7,879 nt of DNA, from contig JAJXZC010000308.1 in NCBI GenBank assembly GCA_021780275.1, positions 1-7,879 of the forward strand, read 5' to 3'. Below the pieces are notes generated by a model that was given only the letters and a program-made list of their open reading frames with translations, was not told the origin of the DNA and ran no database searches. Both the position numbers and the translations under genes were made by a program. Below are positions 1 through 6,740 of this stretch, piece after piece. Source of the DNA: Pseudomonadota bacterium. Its GTDB lineage: Bacteria; Pseudomonadota; Alphaproteobacteria; Parvibaculales; Parvibaculaceae. Within the stretch, counting starts at the first letter, position 1; each line of letters begins with the position of its first letter.

Positions 1-1
1 T

Positions 2-652
2 CAGACCGGCGGTTGGTTCTCGGACGAATCCGCGAAGCTCTACGACACGCAGGTCGAAGTGCTGTTCACCGGCACGGCGGACACGATGCGCCGTCAGGCG
101 CTGGTGCCGCTCGCTCAAGCCTTCAAAGGACGCGACCAGCGCAAGCTGCACCTCCTCGATGTAGCCTGCGGCACGGGACGTTTCCTCGGCGAGGTGACGG
201 CGAACTATCCGCGCCTCAATGCGGAGGGGCTCGAACTGTCGCCCGCTTATGTCGCAGAGGCGCGCAAGCGGCTGAAGCGGCGGCGCTCTATTGAGATCAT
301 CGAGGCCAATGCGGAAAATATGCCGGTGGCCGACGCGTCGCAGGATGCGGTGACCTGCATCTATCTCTTTCACGAACTGCCACCCAAGGTTCGCAAGATC
401 GTGGCAGCTGAGATCGCCCGTGTGCTGAAGCCGGGTGGCATCGCCGTCATTGTCGATGCATTGCAGACCGGCGACAGGCCCGACTATGACGGGCTGCTCG
501 AATTCTTCCCAATTGGCTTTCACGAGCCCTATTTCGGCTCCTATCTGGCCGAAGATTTCGCAGCGCTTTTCGCGCGCGCGGGGCTCGCCTTCGATGGTTC
601 AACACCGGCCTTTCTGTCGAAGGTCATGGTCTTCCGGAAGGTTGTGGACTGA
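2..652 (+). CDS. Class I SAM-dependent methyltransferase, 5' end missing
   Basis: This is the C-terminal 216 residues of a methyltransferase. The reading frame is open from base 2 to TGA at 650-652, so the true start lies upstream of the window; the ATG at base 86 and the CTG/GTG codons near 59 are internal. The SAM-binding motif I (LLDVACGTG) is encoded around 152-178. The acidic end of strand 2 (EGLELSP) follows, then an acidic motif (EANAENMPVAD) and the usual post-motif segment RVLKPGG near 418-440. This order is that of the Rossmann-fold Methyltransf_11/UbiE-like superfamily, which transfers a methyl group from S-adenosylmethionine. The substrate cannot be read from the sequence. The stop codon overlaps the ATG of the next gene by one base (TGATG), so the two are probably co-translated. 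Family assignment is secure; specific function is unknown. Confidence 0.9.
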   Translation, partial: QTGGWFSDESAKLYDTQVEVLFTGTADTMRRQALVPLAQAFKGRDQRKLHLLDVACGTGRFLGEVTANYPRLNAEGLELSPAYVAEARKRLKRRRSIEIIEANAENMPVADASQDAVTCIYLFHELPPKVRKIVAAEIARVLKPGGIAVIVDALQTGDRPDYDGLLEFFPIGFHEPYFGSYLAEDFAALFARAGLAFDGSTPAFLSKVMVFRKVVD

Positions 653-2262
653 TGGCCAGCCTCTTTGCGCGATATATCGTCTTTGCTCTTTGCGTGGCAG
701 CGATGTTGTTGACATTGCCCTTCGTCGCGACGGTGAATGGGCTCTGGATCGTTACGCTTGGAGCGGGGCTCCTTTCGTTTCTCGGCATTGTCGATATCGC
801 TCAGGCGCGGCATGCGGTCCGCCGCAACTATCCCGTCATTGGCAATATCCGCTATCTCGTCGAGGAGATCAGGCCTGAGATAAGGCAATATCTCCTTGAG
901 GGCGATGACGAAAAGCTTCCCTATTCGCGCGCGCAGCGCTCCCTCGTCTATCAACGTGCAAAAAATGTTGTAAGCGAAAAGCCGTTCGGAACACTGCTCG
1001 ACGTTTATGGCGACGGTTATGAATTCATCGGGCATTCGGCGCAGCCGGCATTGAATGTCGATCCGTCGAGCTTCCGCATCGAGATCGGCGGGCCGCAATG
1101 CGCGCAGCCCTATTCGGCGTCCGTCTTCAATATTTCCGCGATGAGCTTCGGCGCCTTGAGCGCCAATGCGATCCGTGCCCTGAACAAGGGCGCGAAGGAG
1201 GGCGGTTTCGCGCACGACACGGGCGAGGGGAGCATCAGCCCTTACCACCGTGAATTTGGCGGCGACCTCATCTGGGAAATCGGCAGCGGCTATTTTGGTT
1301 GCCGCACCAAGGATGGGCATTTCGATCCGGAGAAATTCGCTGCCCAGGCCACGACGCCGCAAGTGAAGATGATCGAGATCAAGCTGAGTCAGGGCGCGAA
1401 GCCCGGCCATGGCGGCATCCTTCCCAAGGGCAAGGTGTCGGCTGAAATCGCGTTGACGCGCGGTGTCGAGACGGGCGAGGAATGTATCTCTCCCGCGCGA
1501 CATTCGGCTTTTGGTACGCCCATCGAGATGATGCATTTCATTGCTCGGCTGCGGGAGCTTTCGGGCGGAAAACCCGTCGGCTTCAAGCTCTGTCTCGGCC
1601 ACCCATGGGAGTTCATGGGGCTCGTCAAGGCGATGCTCGAAACGGACATCCTGCCGGATTTCATCGTCGTCGACGGTGCGGAGGGCGGCACGGGCGCTGC
1701 GCCAGTGGAGTTTACCGATCATATTGGCGTCCCGATGCGCGATGGACTGCTTTTCGTTCACAACGCGCTGGTCGGCACGGGACTTCGTGACCGGATCAAG
1801 ATCGGTGCTGCCGGAAAGATTGTCAGCGCCTTCGACATTGCGAGCACTCTGGCCATCGGTGCCGACTGGGTCAATGCGGCGCGCGCTTTCATGTTCGCGG
1901 TTGGCTGCATCCAGTCGCAGAGTTGCCATACCAATCGATGCCCAACCGGGGTTGCGACGCAAGACCATCTGCGGCAGCTCGCGCTTGTCGTTCCAGACAA
2001 GGCGACGAGGGTTTTCAATTATCACCGTCATACGATGAAGGCGCTGGCGGAGATCCTTGCCTCGGCGGGGCTCGACCATCCCGATCAACTGGGCCCGCAT
2101 CATCTCGCGCGGCGCACCGGTTCGACGGAGATCAAGCTGTTCTCGCAGATTCACTATTTCGCCAAGCCGCGCGAGCTGATCGCCGGCACATCGGCCAGTG
2201 AGTTCTATCGCGCGAACTGGGCGATGGCGCGGATGGACAGCTTCGATCCTATCCGTCTCTAG
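652..2262 (+). CDS. Membrane-anchored FMN-binding glutamate synthase domain protein (YerD-like)
   Basis: This 536-residue protein matches the central FMN / 3Fe-4S domain of the glutamate synthase large subunit (Glu_synthase family). Two hydrophobic helices near residues 7-27 and 31-51 should anchor it in the inner membrane. The catalytic barrel shows MSFGALS (164-170), GEGSIS (from 191), KPGHGG (250-255) and DGAEGGTGAAP (341-351). Cys419, Cys425 and Cys430 have the C-x5-C-x4-C spacing of the GltB 3Fe-4S ligands, followed by PTGVATQ. It lacks the N-terminal type 2 glutaminase domain and the C-terminal GXGXG helix of full GltB, so it cannot take ammonia from glutamine by itself. Bacillus YerD and stand-alone archaeal or N-methylglutamate-synthase-type subunits are the nearest architectures I know. 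The reaction is unproven; 'glutamate synthase' should be read as fold, not activity. A GGAAGG sequence 10 bases before the ATG is a possible ribosome site, with coupling from the methyltransferase. Confidence 0.92.
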   Translation: MASLFARYIVFALCVAAMLLTLPFVATVNGLWIVTLGAGLLSFLGIVDIAQARHAVRRNYPVIGNIRYLVEEIRPEIRQYLLEGDDEKLPYSRAQRSLVYQRAKNVVSEKPFGTLLDVYGDGYEFIGHSAQPALNVDPSSFRIEIGGPQCAQPYSASVFNISAMSFGALSANAIRALNKGAKEGGFAHDTGEGSISPYHREFGGDLIWEIGSGYFGCRTKDGHFDPEKFAAQATTPQVKMIEIKLSQGAKPGHGGILPKGKVSAEIALTRGVETGEECISPARHSAFGTPIEMMHFIARLRELSGGKPVGFKLCLGHPWEFMGLVKAMLETDILPDFIVVDGAEGGTGAAPVEFTDHIGVPMRDGLLFVHNALVGTGLRDRIKIGAAGKIVSAFDIASTLAIGADWVNAARAFMFAVGCIQSQSCHTNRCPTGVATQDHLRQLALVVPDKATRVFNYHRHTMKALAEILASAGLDHPDQLGPHHLARRTGSTEIKLFSQIHYFAKPRELIAGTSASEFYRANWAMARMDSFDPIRL

Positions 2263-2271
2263 AAGTAGGCC

Positions 2272-3357
2272 TCAGCCGATCTGCCCGCGATGGCGCAGGA
2301 AATGATCGGCGAGCACACAGGCGAGCATGGCTTCGCCCACCGGTACGGCGCGGATGCCGACGCAAGGGTCATGGCGGCCCTTGGTCATGATCTCCGTTTC
2401 CTCGTCCGTCACCGTAATCGTCTTGCGTGGCGTGAGGATCGAGGAGGTCGGCTTCACGGCGAAACGCGCGACGATATCCTGGCCTGACGAAATGCCGCCC
2501 AGAATGCCGCCCGCATGGTTCGAAGTGAAATAGGGCCCTTCATTGCCGATGCGGATTTCATCGGCATTTTCTTCGCCGGTCAGCGCGGCGGCGCCGAAGC
2601 CCTCGCCGATCTCGACACCCTTGACCGCGTTGATGCTCATCAGCGCCGCCGAGATGTCGGAATCGAGCTTGCCATAGATCGGCGCGCCCCATCCGGCGGG
2701 AACGCCAGAGGCCACGAGTTCGATCACGGCGCCGCAGGACGAGCCCGCCTTGCGCACGCCGTCGAGATAATCTTCCCAGAGCGCCGCGGCCTTGCTGTCC
2801 GGGCACCAGAACGAATTCTTCTCCGTCTCGTCCCAGTTCCAGTTGGCACGGTCGATCTTGTGCGGGCCTATCTGCACGAGCGCGCCGCGAATGGTGACGC
2901 CCGAAAGAATCTTCCGCGCGATGGCGCCGGCTGCAACGCGCGCCGCAGTCTCGCGCGCAGAGGAGCGCCCGCCGCCGCGATAGTCGCGGATGCCATATTT
3001 CGCCATGTAGGTGTAGTCGGCATGGCCCGGGCGGAACTTCTGCGCGATGTCGCCGTAGTCTTTCGAGCGCTGATCGACATTCTCGATCATCAGCGAGATC
3101 GGCGTGCCCGTCGTCACTTCCTCGCCCGTATCGTCGGAGACGAAAGTGCCGGAGAGGATCTTCACCTCGTCCGGCTCACGGCGCTGCGTGGTGAAGCGCG
3201 ACTGGCCGGGCTTGCGTTTGTCGAGATAGACCTGAATGTCCTCGGCCTTCAGCGGAATGCGCGGCGGCGTTCCATCGACCACGCAGCCGAGCGCGGGCCC
3301 ATGGCTTTCGCCCCAGGTCGTGACGCGGAAGAGTGTGCCGAAGGTGTTGTAGGACAT
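2272..3357 (-). CDS. aroC: Chorismate synthase
   Basis: AroC removes phosphate from 5-enolpyruvylshikimate-3-phosphate to give chorismate, the last common step of aromatic amino-acid, folate and quinone synthesis; it needs reduced FMN. The protein is 361 residues, the normal length. All three family signatures are present: WGESHG (15-20), the central GHADYTY (111-117) and GGGRSSARE (128-136) blocks, and [13 protein letters not shown] (327-339) near the C-terminus. I chose the ATG at 3355-3357 because it yields [10 protein letters not shown], the usual family start. The frame stays open further upstream into fabI, but that extension is antisense-like arginine-rich filler. The start lies 5 bases after the fabI stop, with no clear Shine-Dalgarno sequence, so translation probably depends on ribosomes coming off fabI. 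It ends 9 bases from the opposing glutamate-synthase-like gene. Confidence 0.97.
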   Translation of the reverse strand: MSYNTFGTLFRVTTWGESHGPALGCVVDGTPPRIPLKAEDIQVYLDKRKPGQSRFTTQRREPDEVKILSGTFVSDDTGEEVTTGTPISLMIENVDQRSKDYGDIAQKFRPGHADYTYMAKYGIRDYRGGGRSSARETAARVAAGAIARKILSGVTIRGALVQIGPHKIDRANWNWDETEKNSFWCPDSKAAALWEDYLDGVRKAGSSCGAVIELVASGVPAGWGAPIYGKLDSDISAALMSINAVKGVEIGEGFGAAALTGEENADEIRIGNEGPYFTSNHAGGILGGISSGQDIVARFAVKPTSSILTPRKTITVTDEETEIMTKGRHDPCVGIRAVPVGEAMLACVLADHFLRHRGQIG

Positions 3358-3362
3358 GGGGT

Positions 3363-4202
3363 TCAGACGATGCTGATGTCGGGCGCGTCTTCGGCTTTCA
3401 TGCCGACAACGTGATAGCCGGCATCGACGTGATGCACTTCGCCGGTGACGCCCGAGCCGAGATCGGAGAGAAGATAAAGCGAGGTGTTGCCCACTTCCTC
3501 GATCGTGACCGTGCGCTTCAAGGGCGAGTTCAGCTCGTTCCACTTGAGGATGTAGCGGAAGTCGCCGATGCCCGAGGCGGCAAGCGTCTTGATCGGGCCA
3601 GCCGAGACGGCATTGACGCGGATATTGTTGCGGCCGAGATCGACGGCGAGATAGCGCACGCTCGCTTCGAGCGCCGCTTTGGCGACGCCCATGATGTTGT
3701 AATGCGGGATCACCTTCTCGGAGCCGTAATAGGTCAGCGTCACGATGGAGCCGCCGTCGGTCATCAGCTTTTCCGCGCGCTGGCAGAGCGCTACGAAGGA
3801 GTAGCAGGAGATCGCCATGCTGGCCGTGAAGTTGTCGAGCGAGGTGTCGACATAGCGGCCGTCGAGTTCGTCCTTGTTCGAATAGGCGATGGCATGGACG
3901 AAGAAGTCGATCTTGCCCCAATCCTTCTTCAGCGTTTCAAACACCGAGTCCATGCTGGCCGCGTCGGTCACGTCGCAGGGCAGGATGTGCTTCGAGCCGA
4001 CCGATTCCGCCAGCGGCACGACGCGCTTTTGCAGTGCTTCGCCCTGATAGGTGAAGGCGATCTCGGCGCCCTGATCGGCGCAGGCCTTGGCAATGCCCCA
4101 GGCGATCGAGCGATTATTCGCGACACCCATGATGAGGCCGCGCTTGCCGGCCATCAGGCCGCCCTTGGCGCCGGAATGGGTGCTTGTGATGGCTTCGCTC
4201 AT
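3363..4202 (-). CDS. fabI: Enoyl-[acyl-carrier-protein] reductase (NADH)
   Basis: FabI reduces trans-2-enoyl-ACP to acyl-ACP in the last step of each fatty-acid elongation cycle and is the target of triclosan and diazaborines. With the ATG at 4200-4202 the product has 279 residues. This start has a GAGGAA ribosome site just upstream; the longer open frame to 4274 is rejected because it adds 24 unrelated residues. The nucleotide-binding start [17 protein letters not shown] (22-38) is typical. The catalytic set is complete: Tyr158, Tyr168 and Lys175, matching Tyr146, Tyr156 and Lys163 of E. coli. [13 protein letters not shown] (200-212) is the substrate-loop signature. Where E. coli has Gly93-Phe94, this protein has Ala106-Tyr107 (HAIAYS), at a position known for inhibitor-resistance mutations. 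fabI lies 141 bases downstream of the J-protein gene and 5 bases upstream of aroC. Confidence 0.96.
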   Translation of the reverse strand: MSEAITSTHSGAKGGLMAGKRGLIMGVANNRSIAWGIAKACADQGAEIAFTYQGEALQKRVVPLAESVGSKHILPCDVTDAASMDSVFETLKKDWGKIDFFVHAIAYSNKDELDGRYVDTSLDNFTASMAISCYSFVALCQRAEKLMTDGGSIVTLTYYGSEKVIPHYNIMGVAKAALEASVRYLAVDLGRNNIRVNAVSAGPIKTLAASGIGDFRYILKWNELNSPLKRTVTIEEVGNTSLYLLSDLGSGVTGEVHHVDAGYHVVGMKAEDAPDISIV

Positions 4203-4205
4203 CGC

Positions 4206-4211
4206 TTCCTC
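4206..4211 (-). promoter_or_regulatory. Ribosome binding site of fabI
   Basis: The minus strand reads GAGGAA here. The core GAGG sits 5 bases before the ATG at 4202. It decides the start of fabI in favour of the 279-residue form over the longer open frame. Confidence 0.7.
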
Positions 4212-4293
4212 GTCTCTTTGGCTCGCCTTCGAATTCGCGCGCATCCTACACAATAGCCCGATCCGGTCCACCAAAAAGCCGGGAGCGAGGATG

Positions 4294-4315
4294 ACGGCAC
4301 GTCAGATTTTGCCGT
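4294..4315. other. Perfect 6-base inverted repeat upstream of fabI
   Basis: ACGGCA and TGCCGT form perfect arms around a 10-base spacer, inside the 141-base gap between the J-protein stop and the fabI start. No T-run follows on either strand, so it does not look like an intrinsic terminator. It could be an operator or a weak hairpin, or chance. I saw no convincing -35/-10 pair for fabI in the rest of the gap. Confidence 0.3.
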
Positions 4316-4343
4316 TGCTTCAAGCACTTGCCCTGATTGGTTG

Positions 4344-5306
4344 TCAGAAGTTTCGCCGCGGGTCGTGCGAAAGCCCTGCCGCCCAGCTCGCCGCGAAGTC
4401 GCGGAGCTCATCGTCCTGAACATCGGGCAGGACGAGTTCCAGTGTCACATACTGATCGCCGGGCGCGGCCCCGCCTTCGGGCGTTATGCCCCGGCCCTTG
4501 AGCCGGAGCCGCGTGCCCGTATTGGCGCCTTTGGGGATCGTGAGGTTCACCGGGCCTGAGATCGTGGGCACATCGACCTTCGTGCCCAGCACGGCCTCGG
4601 GCAGCGTCACAGGCAGGGCCAGATGAATGTCGAGCCCCTCGCGGCGGAAATGCGGGTGCGGTTCTATCGAAACTTCGATCAGCGCGTCGCCCGGCTCGGC
4701 GCCGCCATGGCCTTCGCCGCCCTGACCGCGCAGGCGAATCTGGCGGCCCTCGTCGACACCGGCCGGAATGCGGACATCGAGAACCTTGCCGCCGCCAAGC
4801 GCGATGCGCTTCTTGCCGCCGCAGGCGGCTTCGAGAAAGGAGACGGGAAGGCGATAGGTCTGATCCTGGCCGCGCGCGCGGAAGACGCGCTTGCCCGCGC
4901 CGCGCAGGCCCTGAAAGAGTTCAGAGAAGGGAGTTTCGGAATGCTTTTCGGGGCCGGCGTTGAAGGTCGCCTCGAAAATATGCTCGGTCGTCTTGCGGGC
5001 CGAACCGGAAGCGGTCGCTTCCTCGAAAGGCGCGCCTTTGGCGGCGGGTGCGGGACGCGCCTGAGGTCTCGTCCGGCGATGGCGTTCTGCGTCGAAGCGT
5101 GCGCGTGCGGACGCATCCTTCAGAAGATTGTAGGCGGCGGTCACTTCCTGAAAACGCGTCTGCGCCTCTGCGCCCGCCGCATGGCCCTCTGCCGGGTTGA
5201 TTTGTGCGTCTGGATGCAGGCGCTTCGCAAGCCGCCGATAGGCGGATTTGATCTCCGCCGAACCAGCCGCTGGCGTTAGGCCAAGGATTTCGTAAGGGTC
5301 GCGCAA
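4344..5306 (-). CDS. DnaJ-class co-chaperone without zinc finger (class B, CbpA-like)
   Basis: This 320-residue J-domain protein should stimulate the ATPase of DnaK and hand it unfolded clients in the cytoplasm. Residues 1-75 form the J domain (DPYEILGL at the start, the DnaK-contacting His-Pro-Asp at 31-33, AYNLLKD and RARFD at its end). A charged, Pro/Ala-rich linker covers about 76-148. Two C-terminal substrate-binding beta domains follow, about 150-224 (GGKKRIALGGGKVLDVRIPAG) and 225-300 (LPEAVLGTKVDVPT, IPKGANTGTRLRLKGRG). The CxxCxGxG zinc-finger repeats of true DnaJ are absent, which places it with CbpA-type class B proteins. The start is a TTG at 5304-5306: it puts the J domain at the expected N-terminus and has GGAG six bases upstream, and no nearby ATG fits. 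No dnaK is visible in the window. The following fabI is on the same strand. Confidence 0.92.
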   Translation of the reverse strand: MRDPYEILGLTPAAGSAEIKSAYRRLAKRLHPDAQINPAEGHAAGAEAQTRFQEVTAAYNLLKDASARARFDAERHRRTRPQARPAPAAKGAPFEEATASGSARKTTEHIFEATFNAGPEKHSETPFSELFQGLRGAGKRVFRARGQDQTYRLPVSFLEAACGGKKRIALGGGKVLDVRIPAGVDEGRQIRLRGQGGEGHGGAEPGDALIEVSIEPHPHFRREGLDIHLALPVTLPEAVLGTKVDVPTISGPVNLTIPKGANTGTRLRLKGRGITPEGGAAPGDQYVTLELVLPDVQDDELRDFAASWAAGLSHDPRRNF

Positions 5307-5312
5307 AATTAA

Positions 5313-5316
5313 CTCC
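5313..5316 (-). promoter_or_regulatory. Ribosome binding site supporting the TTG start of the J-protein gene
   Basis: The minus strand reads GGAG, separated by 6 bases (TTAATT) from the TTG start codon. This good spacing is the main support for a non-ATG start. Confidence 0.65.
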
Positions 5317-5333
5317 GGCAGGCCGAAAGCCGA

Positions 5334-5339
5334 ATTATA
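5334..5339 (-). promoter_or_regulatory. Candidate -10 element for the J-protein gene
   Basis: The minus strand has an exact TATAAT in the 87-base gap between the Sel1-repeat gene and the J-protein gene. It would give a leader of roughly 20 bases. No good -35 hexamer lies at 16-18 bases upstream, so this is a weak call. If real, it makes the J-protein gene a separate transcription unit from the two envelope genes. Confidence 0.35.
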
Positions 5340-5393
5340 GGGCCTGTGCCGATACGAATCCGTTAACCGTGCTGTTTTTGCGGGAGAGGCAGG

Positions 5394-6098
5394 CTACTGG
5401 CTGTCTGTGCCGCGCAGTTCGAAGTCGGGCAGCGGTGGCGAGGGCGCGACCTGCTGCGCCGCGGCATCGGAGGGCTTTGGCGGCTTCGGGCCCGCGATGC
5501 TCGGCACCAGAATGGCCAGACGGTCGAGGGCAAGCTCGCTGCCGGAGCGGGAAGCCAGCGCATACCAGCCGAGCGCCTTGGGCAGATCCTTTTCCACACC
5601 CTCGCCGCGCTCATACATGACGGCGAGGTTGTATTGCGCGATGGGACTGCCGGAAACGGCGGCGGCATGGAACCAGAAGGCCGCAGCCTCAAGATTCTTG
5701 GGGATGCCGTCGCCCTTCAGATGCATGAAGGCGGCATTGAGCTGGGCGAGGCCGAAGCCCTTGCTGCCTGCCTCCTCATAGAACCAGAGGGCGCGCTCCG
5801 GGTCGCGATCCGTACCCTGACCGGTGCGGAGCAACAGCCCGACATTGCGCATGGCCGCGAGGTCGCCACCCTGAGCGAGCGGCAGCCATATCTCGAACGC
5901 CTGTTTGAAATCGCCCGAATCGTAAGCCGCTACGCCCTTGAGGAATCGCTCGCTGGGCGGCGGCAGGGGGGCTGGCTGCTTGAGCGACTGGACGGGTTCT
6001 GCCATGGCAACGGCTGCGCCCCAGAGGAACGCAGCCGCTACGAGGCCGAGCAGAAAGGTGGCGGGCCTAGCCCGGACGACCGATGCCATGCCCCCCAT
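5394..6098 (-). CDS. Exported Sel1-like/TPR repeat protein
   Basis: This protein of 234 residues has a signal peptide: Arg9 and Arg11, then a hydrophobic stretch about 14-30 ending in AVAMA before Glu34, a likely signal peptidase I site. After a short Pro-rich segment come helical repeats of the Sel1 type at about 51-79, 80-115, 116-151 and 152-187. They show the typical A-x-x-x-L/N-x-x-x-L-x-x-G-x-G-x-x-x-D/N pattern (for example NVGLLLRTGQGTDRD and NLAVMYERGEGVEKD). The tail from about 203 is Pro/Ala-rich and probably disordered. Such repeats bind partner proteins, so a periplasmic scaffold role is likely, but no partner can be named. The start is uncertain between Met1 (6098) and Met4 (6089); neither has a strong ribosome site. 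It starts 6 bases after the lipoprotein stop, so the two genes are probably one operon. Confidence 0.88.
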   Translation of the reverse strand: MGGMASVVRARPATFLLGLVAAAFLWGAAVAMAEPVQSLKQPAPLPPPSERFLKGVAAYDSGDFKQAFEIWLPLAQGGDLAAMRNVGLLLRTGQGTDRDPERALWFYEEAGSKGFGLAQLNAAFMHLKGDGIPKNLEAAAFWFHAAAVSGSPIAQYNLAVMYERGEGVEKDLPKALGWYALASRSGSELALDRLAILVPSIAGPKPPKPSDAAAQQVAPSPPLPDFELRGTDSQ

Positions 6099-6104
6099 GT
6101 CCGC

Positions 6105-6578
6105 TTACTGGTTAACGATCTGCCAGGAGCCGTCCGGCTGACGGCAGGCCGTGCCATAGGCGCGCTCGCTCTTGCCGCCGACATTCACGGTCTGGGTGTA
6201 TTCGCGGCAGTAGGAACCATTGTCCTGATAGGCCTTCTGCGGCGTCACCGTGCCGTAGTGACCCGAATCGGGATTGCGCCATTCGACGGCCTGACCCGAG
6301 GGAGCGCTTTCCAGCGCATACTGGGTACGGTCGGCCATATACTGCTGGTCGGCGCGGTCGAGCGACTTGCCGATCTCGCTGCCGACGAGAGCACCGAGCA
6401 ACACACCGGCGCCGGTCGCCCAGAGACGGCCCGAACCGCCGCCGACGGTCGAGCCAGCGAGGCCGCCCAGGACGGCGCCGCCCACAGTGCCGATATTCTG
6501 CTTGGGGCCAGCGCCCTGCTGGCAGGCGACCAGCGAGAATGCGAGGGCGCCAATTGCCAAACCTTTGAAAACTTTCAT
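6105..6578 (-). CDS. Glycine-zipper outer-membrane lipoprotein (17 kDa surface antigen / RT0821 family)
   Basis: The 157-residue product starts with a lipoprotein signal peptide. The lipobox is Leu16-Val-Ala-Cys19, so Cys19 would be acylated; Gln at +2 favours outer-membrane sorting by the Lol rule known from enterobacteria. Residues about 30-71 form a glycine zipper (repeated GG and GxxxG, for example IGTVGGAVLGGLAG), followed by the charged segment SLDRADQQYM. The C-terminal domain (YCREYTQTVNVGGKS ... GTACRQPDGSW) is typical of the rickettsial 17 kDa antigen family. Cys124 and Cys145 could form a disulfide. These proteins are envelope components of unproven molecular function. The ATG at 6576-6578 is the family-like start, but the AGGA ribosome site lies 10 bases away and fits an upstream two-codon ORF better. 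The divergent pdxH starts 162 bases away. Confidence 0.93.
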   Translation of the reverse strand: MKVFKGLAIGALAFSLVACQQGAGPKQNIGTVGGAVLGGLAGSTVGGGSGRLWATGAGVLLGALVGSEIGKSLDRADQQYMADRTQYALESAPSGQAVEWRNPDSGHYGTVTPQKAYQDNGSYCREYTQTVNVGGKSERAYGTACRQPDGSWQIVNQ

Positions 6579-6588
6579 TTCATTCTAG

Positions 6589-6592
6589 TCCT
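6589..6592 (-). promoter_or_regulatory. Ribosome binding site of the lipoprotein gene or of its mini-ORF
   Basis: The minus strand reads AGGA, 10 bases from the annotated ATG (6578) but only 5 bases from another ATG (6583) that opens the two-codon frame ATG-AAA-TGA. The TGA overlaps the lipoprotein ATG by two bases. Which start the ribosome uses cannot be told from sequence. Confidence 0.5.
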
Positions 6593-6729
6593 GTTTCTGC
6601 GTCCGCCACGGCCCCCCTGAATGGCCGGGCGGGACAAACCCCTATGGGGGACTATATAAGACATCAATTGTGGCAGGAAATATGGCGAGACCATAGAGGA
6701 ACCGCCAGATTTACGCCCTCTTGCGTACC

Positions 6730-6733
6730 GGAG
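6730..6733 (+). promoter_or_regulatory. Ribosome binding site deciding the GTG start of pdxH
   Basis: GGAG lies 7 bases before the GTG at 6741, an ideal distance. It is only 2 bases from the ATG at 6736, which is out of frame with pdxH and is closed at once by TGA (6742-6744). Confidence 0.65.
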
Positions 6734-6740
6734 TCATGAA

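Larger units (their letters stand above)
6579..6740. promoter_or_regulatory. Divergent intergenic region between the lipoprotein gene and pdxH
   Basis: This gap must carry the promoters of both divergent genes. Its most AT-rich point is ACTATATAAG at 6651-6660. The self-complementary TATATA (6653-6658) could act as a -10 element on either strand. On the plus strand GGGACA (6631-6636) lies 16 bases upstream and shares four bases with TTGACA; on the minus strand no good -35 is seen. CCCCTATGGGG (6639-6649) is a small inverted repeat next to it. These are weak matches and the promoters are not firmly placed. Confidence 0.4.

Noticed and set aside
541..2154. A 537-codon open frame antisense to the glutamate-synthase-like gene
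   Set aside because: It mirrors the codon bias of the gene on the other strand. Its product is rich in Arg, Asp and Ala with no recognisable domain, while the plus-strand protein has complete motifs.
3358..3921. N-terminal extension of aroC into fabI (549-residue form)
   Set aside because: The extra residues are out-of-frame fabI with no homology to AroC. The ATG at 3355-3357 gives the normal 361-residue enzyme.
2515..4256. Two long plus-strand open frames (about 300 codons each) antisense to aroC and fabI
   Set aside because: Both are low-complexity Arg/Ala/Asp-rich translations opposite genes with clear catalytic motifs, as expected of shadow frames in G+C-rich DNA.
4203..4274. N-terminal extension of fabI (303-residue form)
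   Set aside because: The added 24 residues do not resemble the family, and a ribosome site precedes the internal ATG at 4202.
5634..6620. A 328-codon plus-strand open frame opposite the Sel1-repeat and lipoprotein genes
   Set aside because: It spans two real genes and their junction, shows no domain, and lacks a sensible ribosome site.
6610..6628. Hairpin CGGCC...GGCCG in the lipoprotein leader as a terminator or riboswitch
   Set aside because: The stem has only five base pairs, there is no T-run, and no riboswitch core is recognisable.
6670..6687. Possible sigma-54 promoter (TGGCAG...GGC) upstream of pdxH
   Set aside because: The GG and GC dinucleotides are 11 bases apart and not the required 10, and pdxH is not usually controlled by sigma-54.
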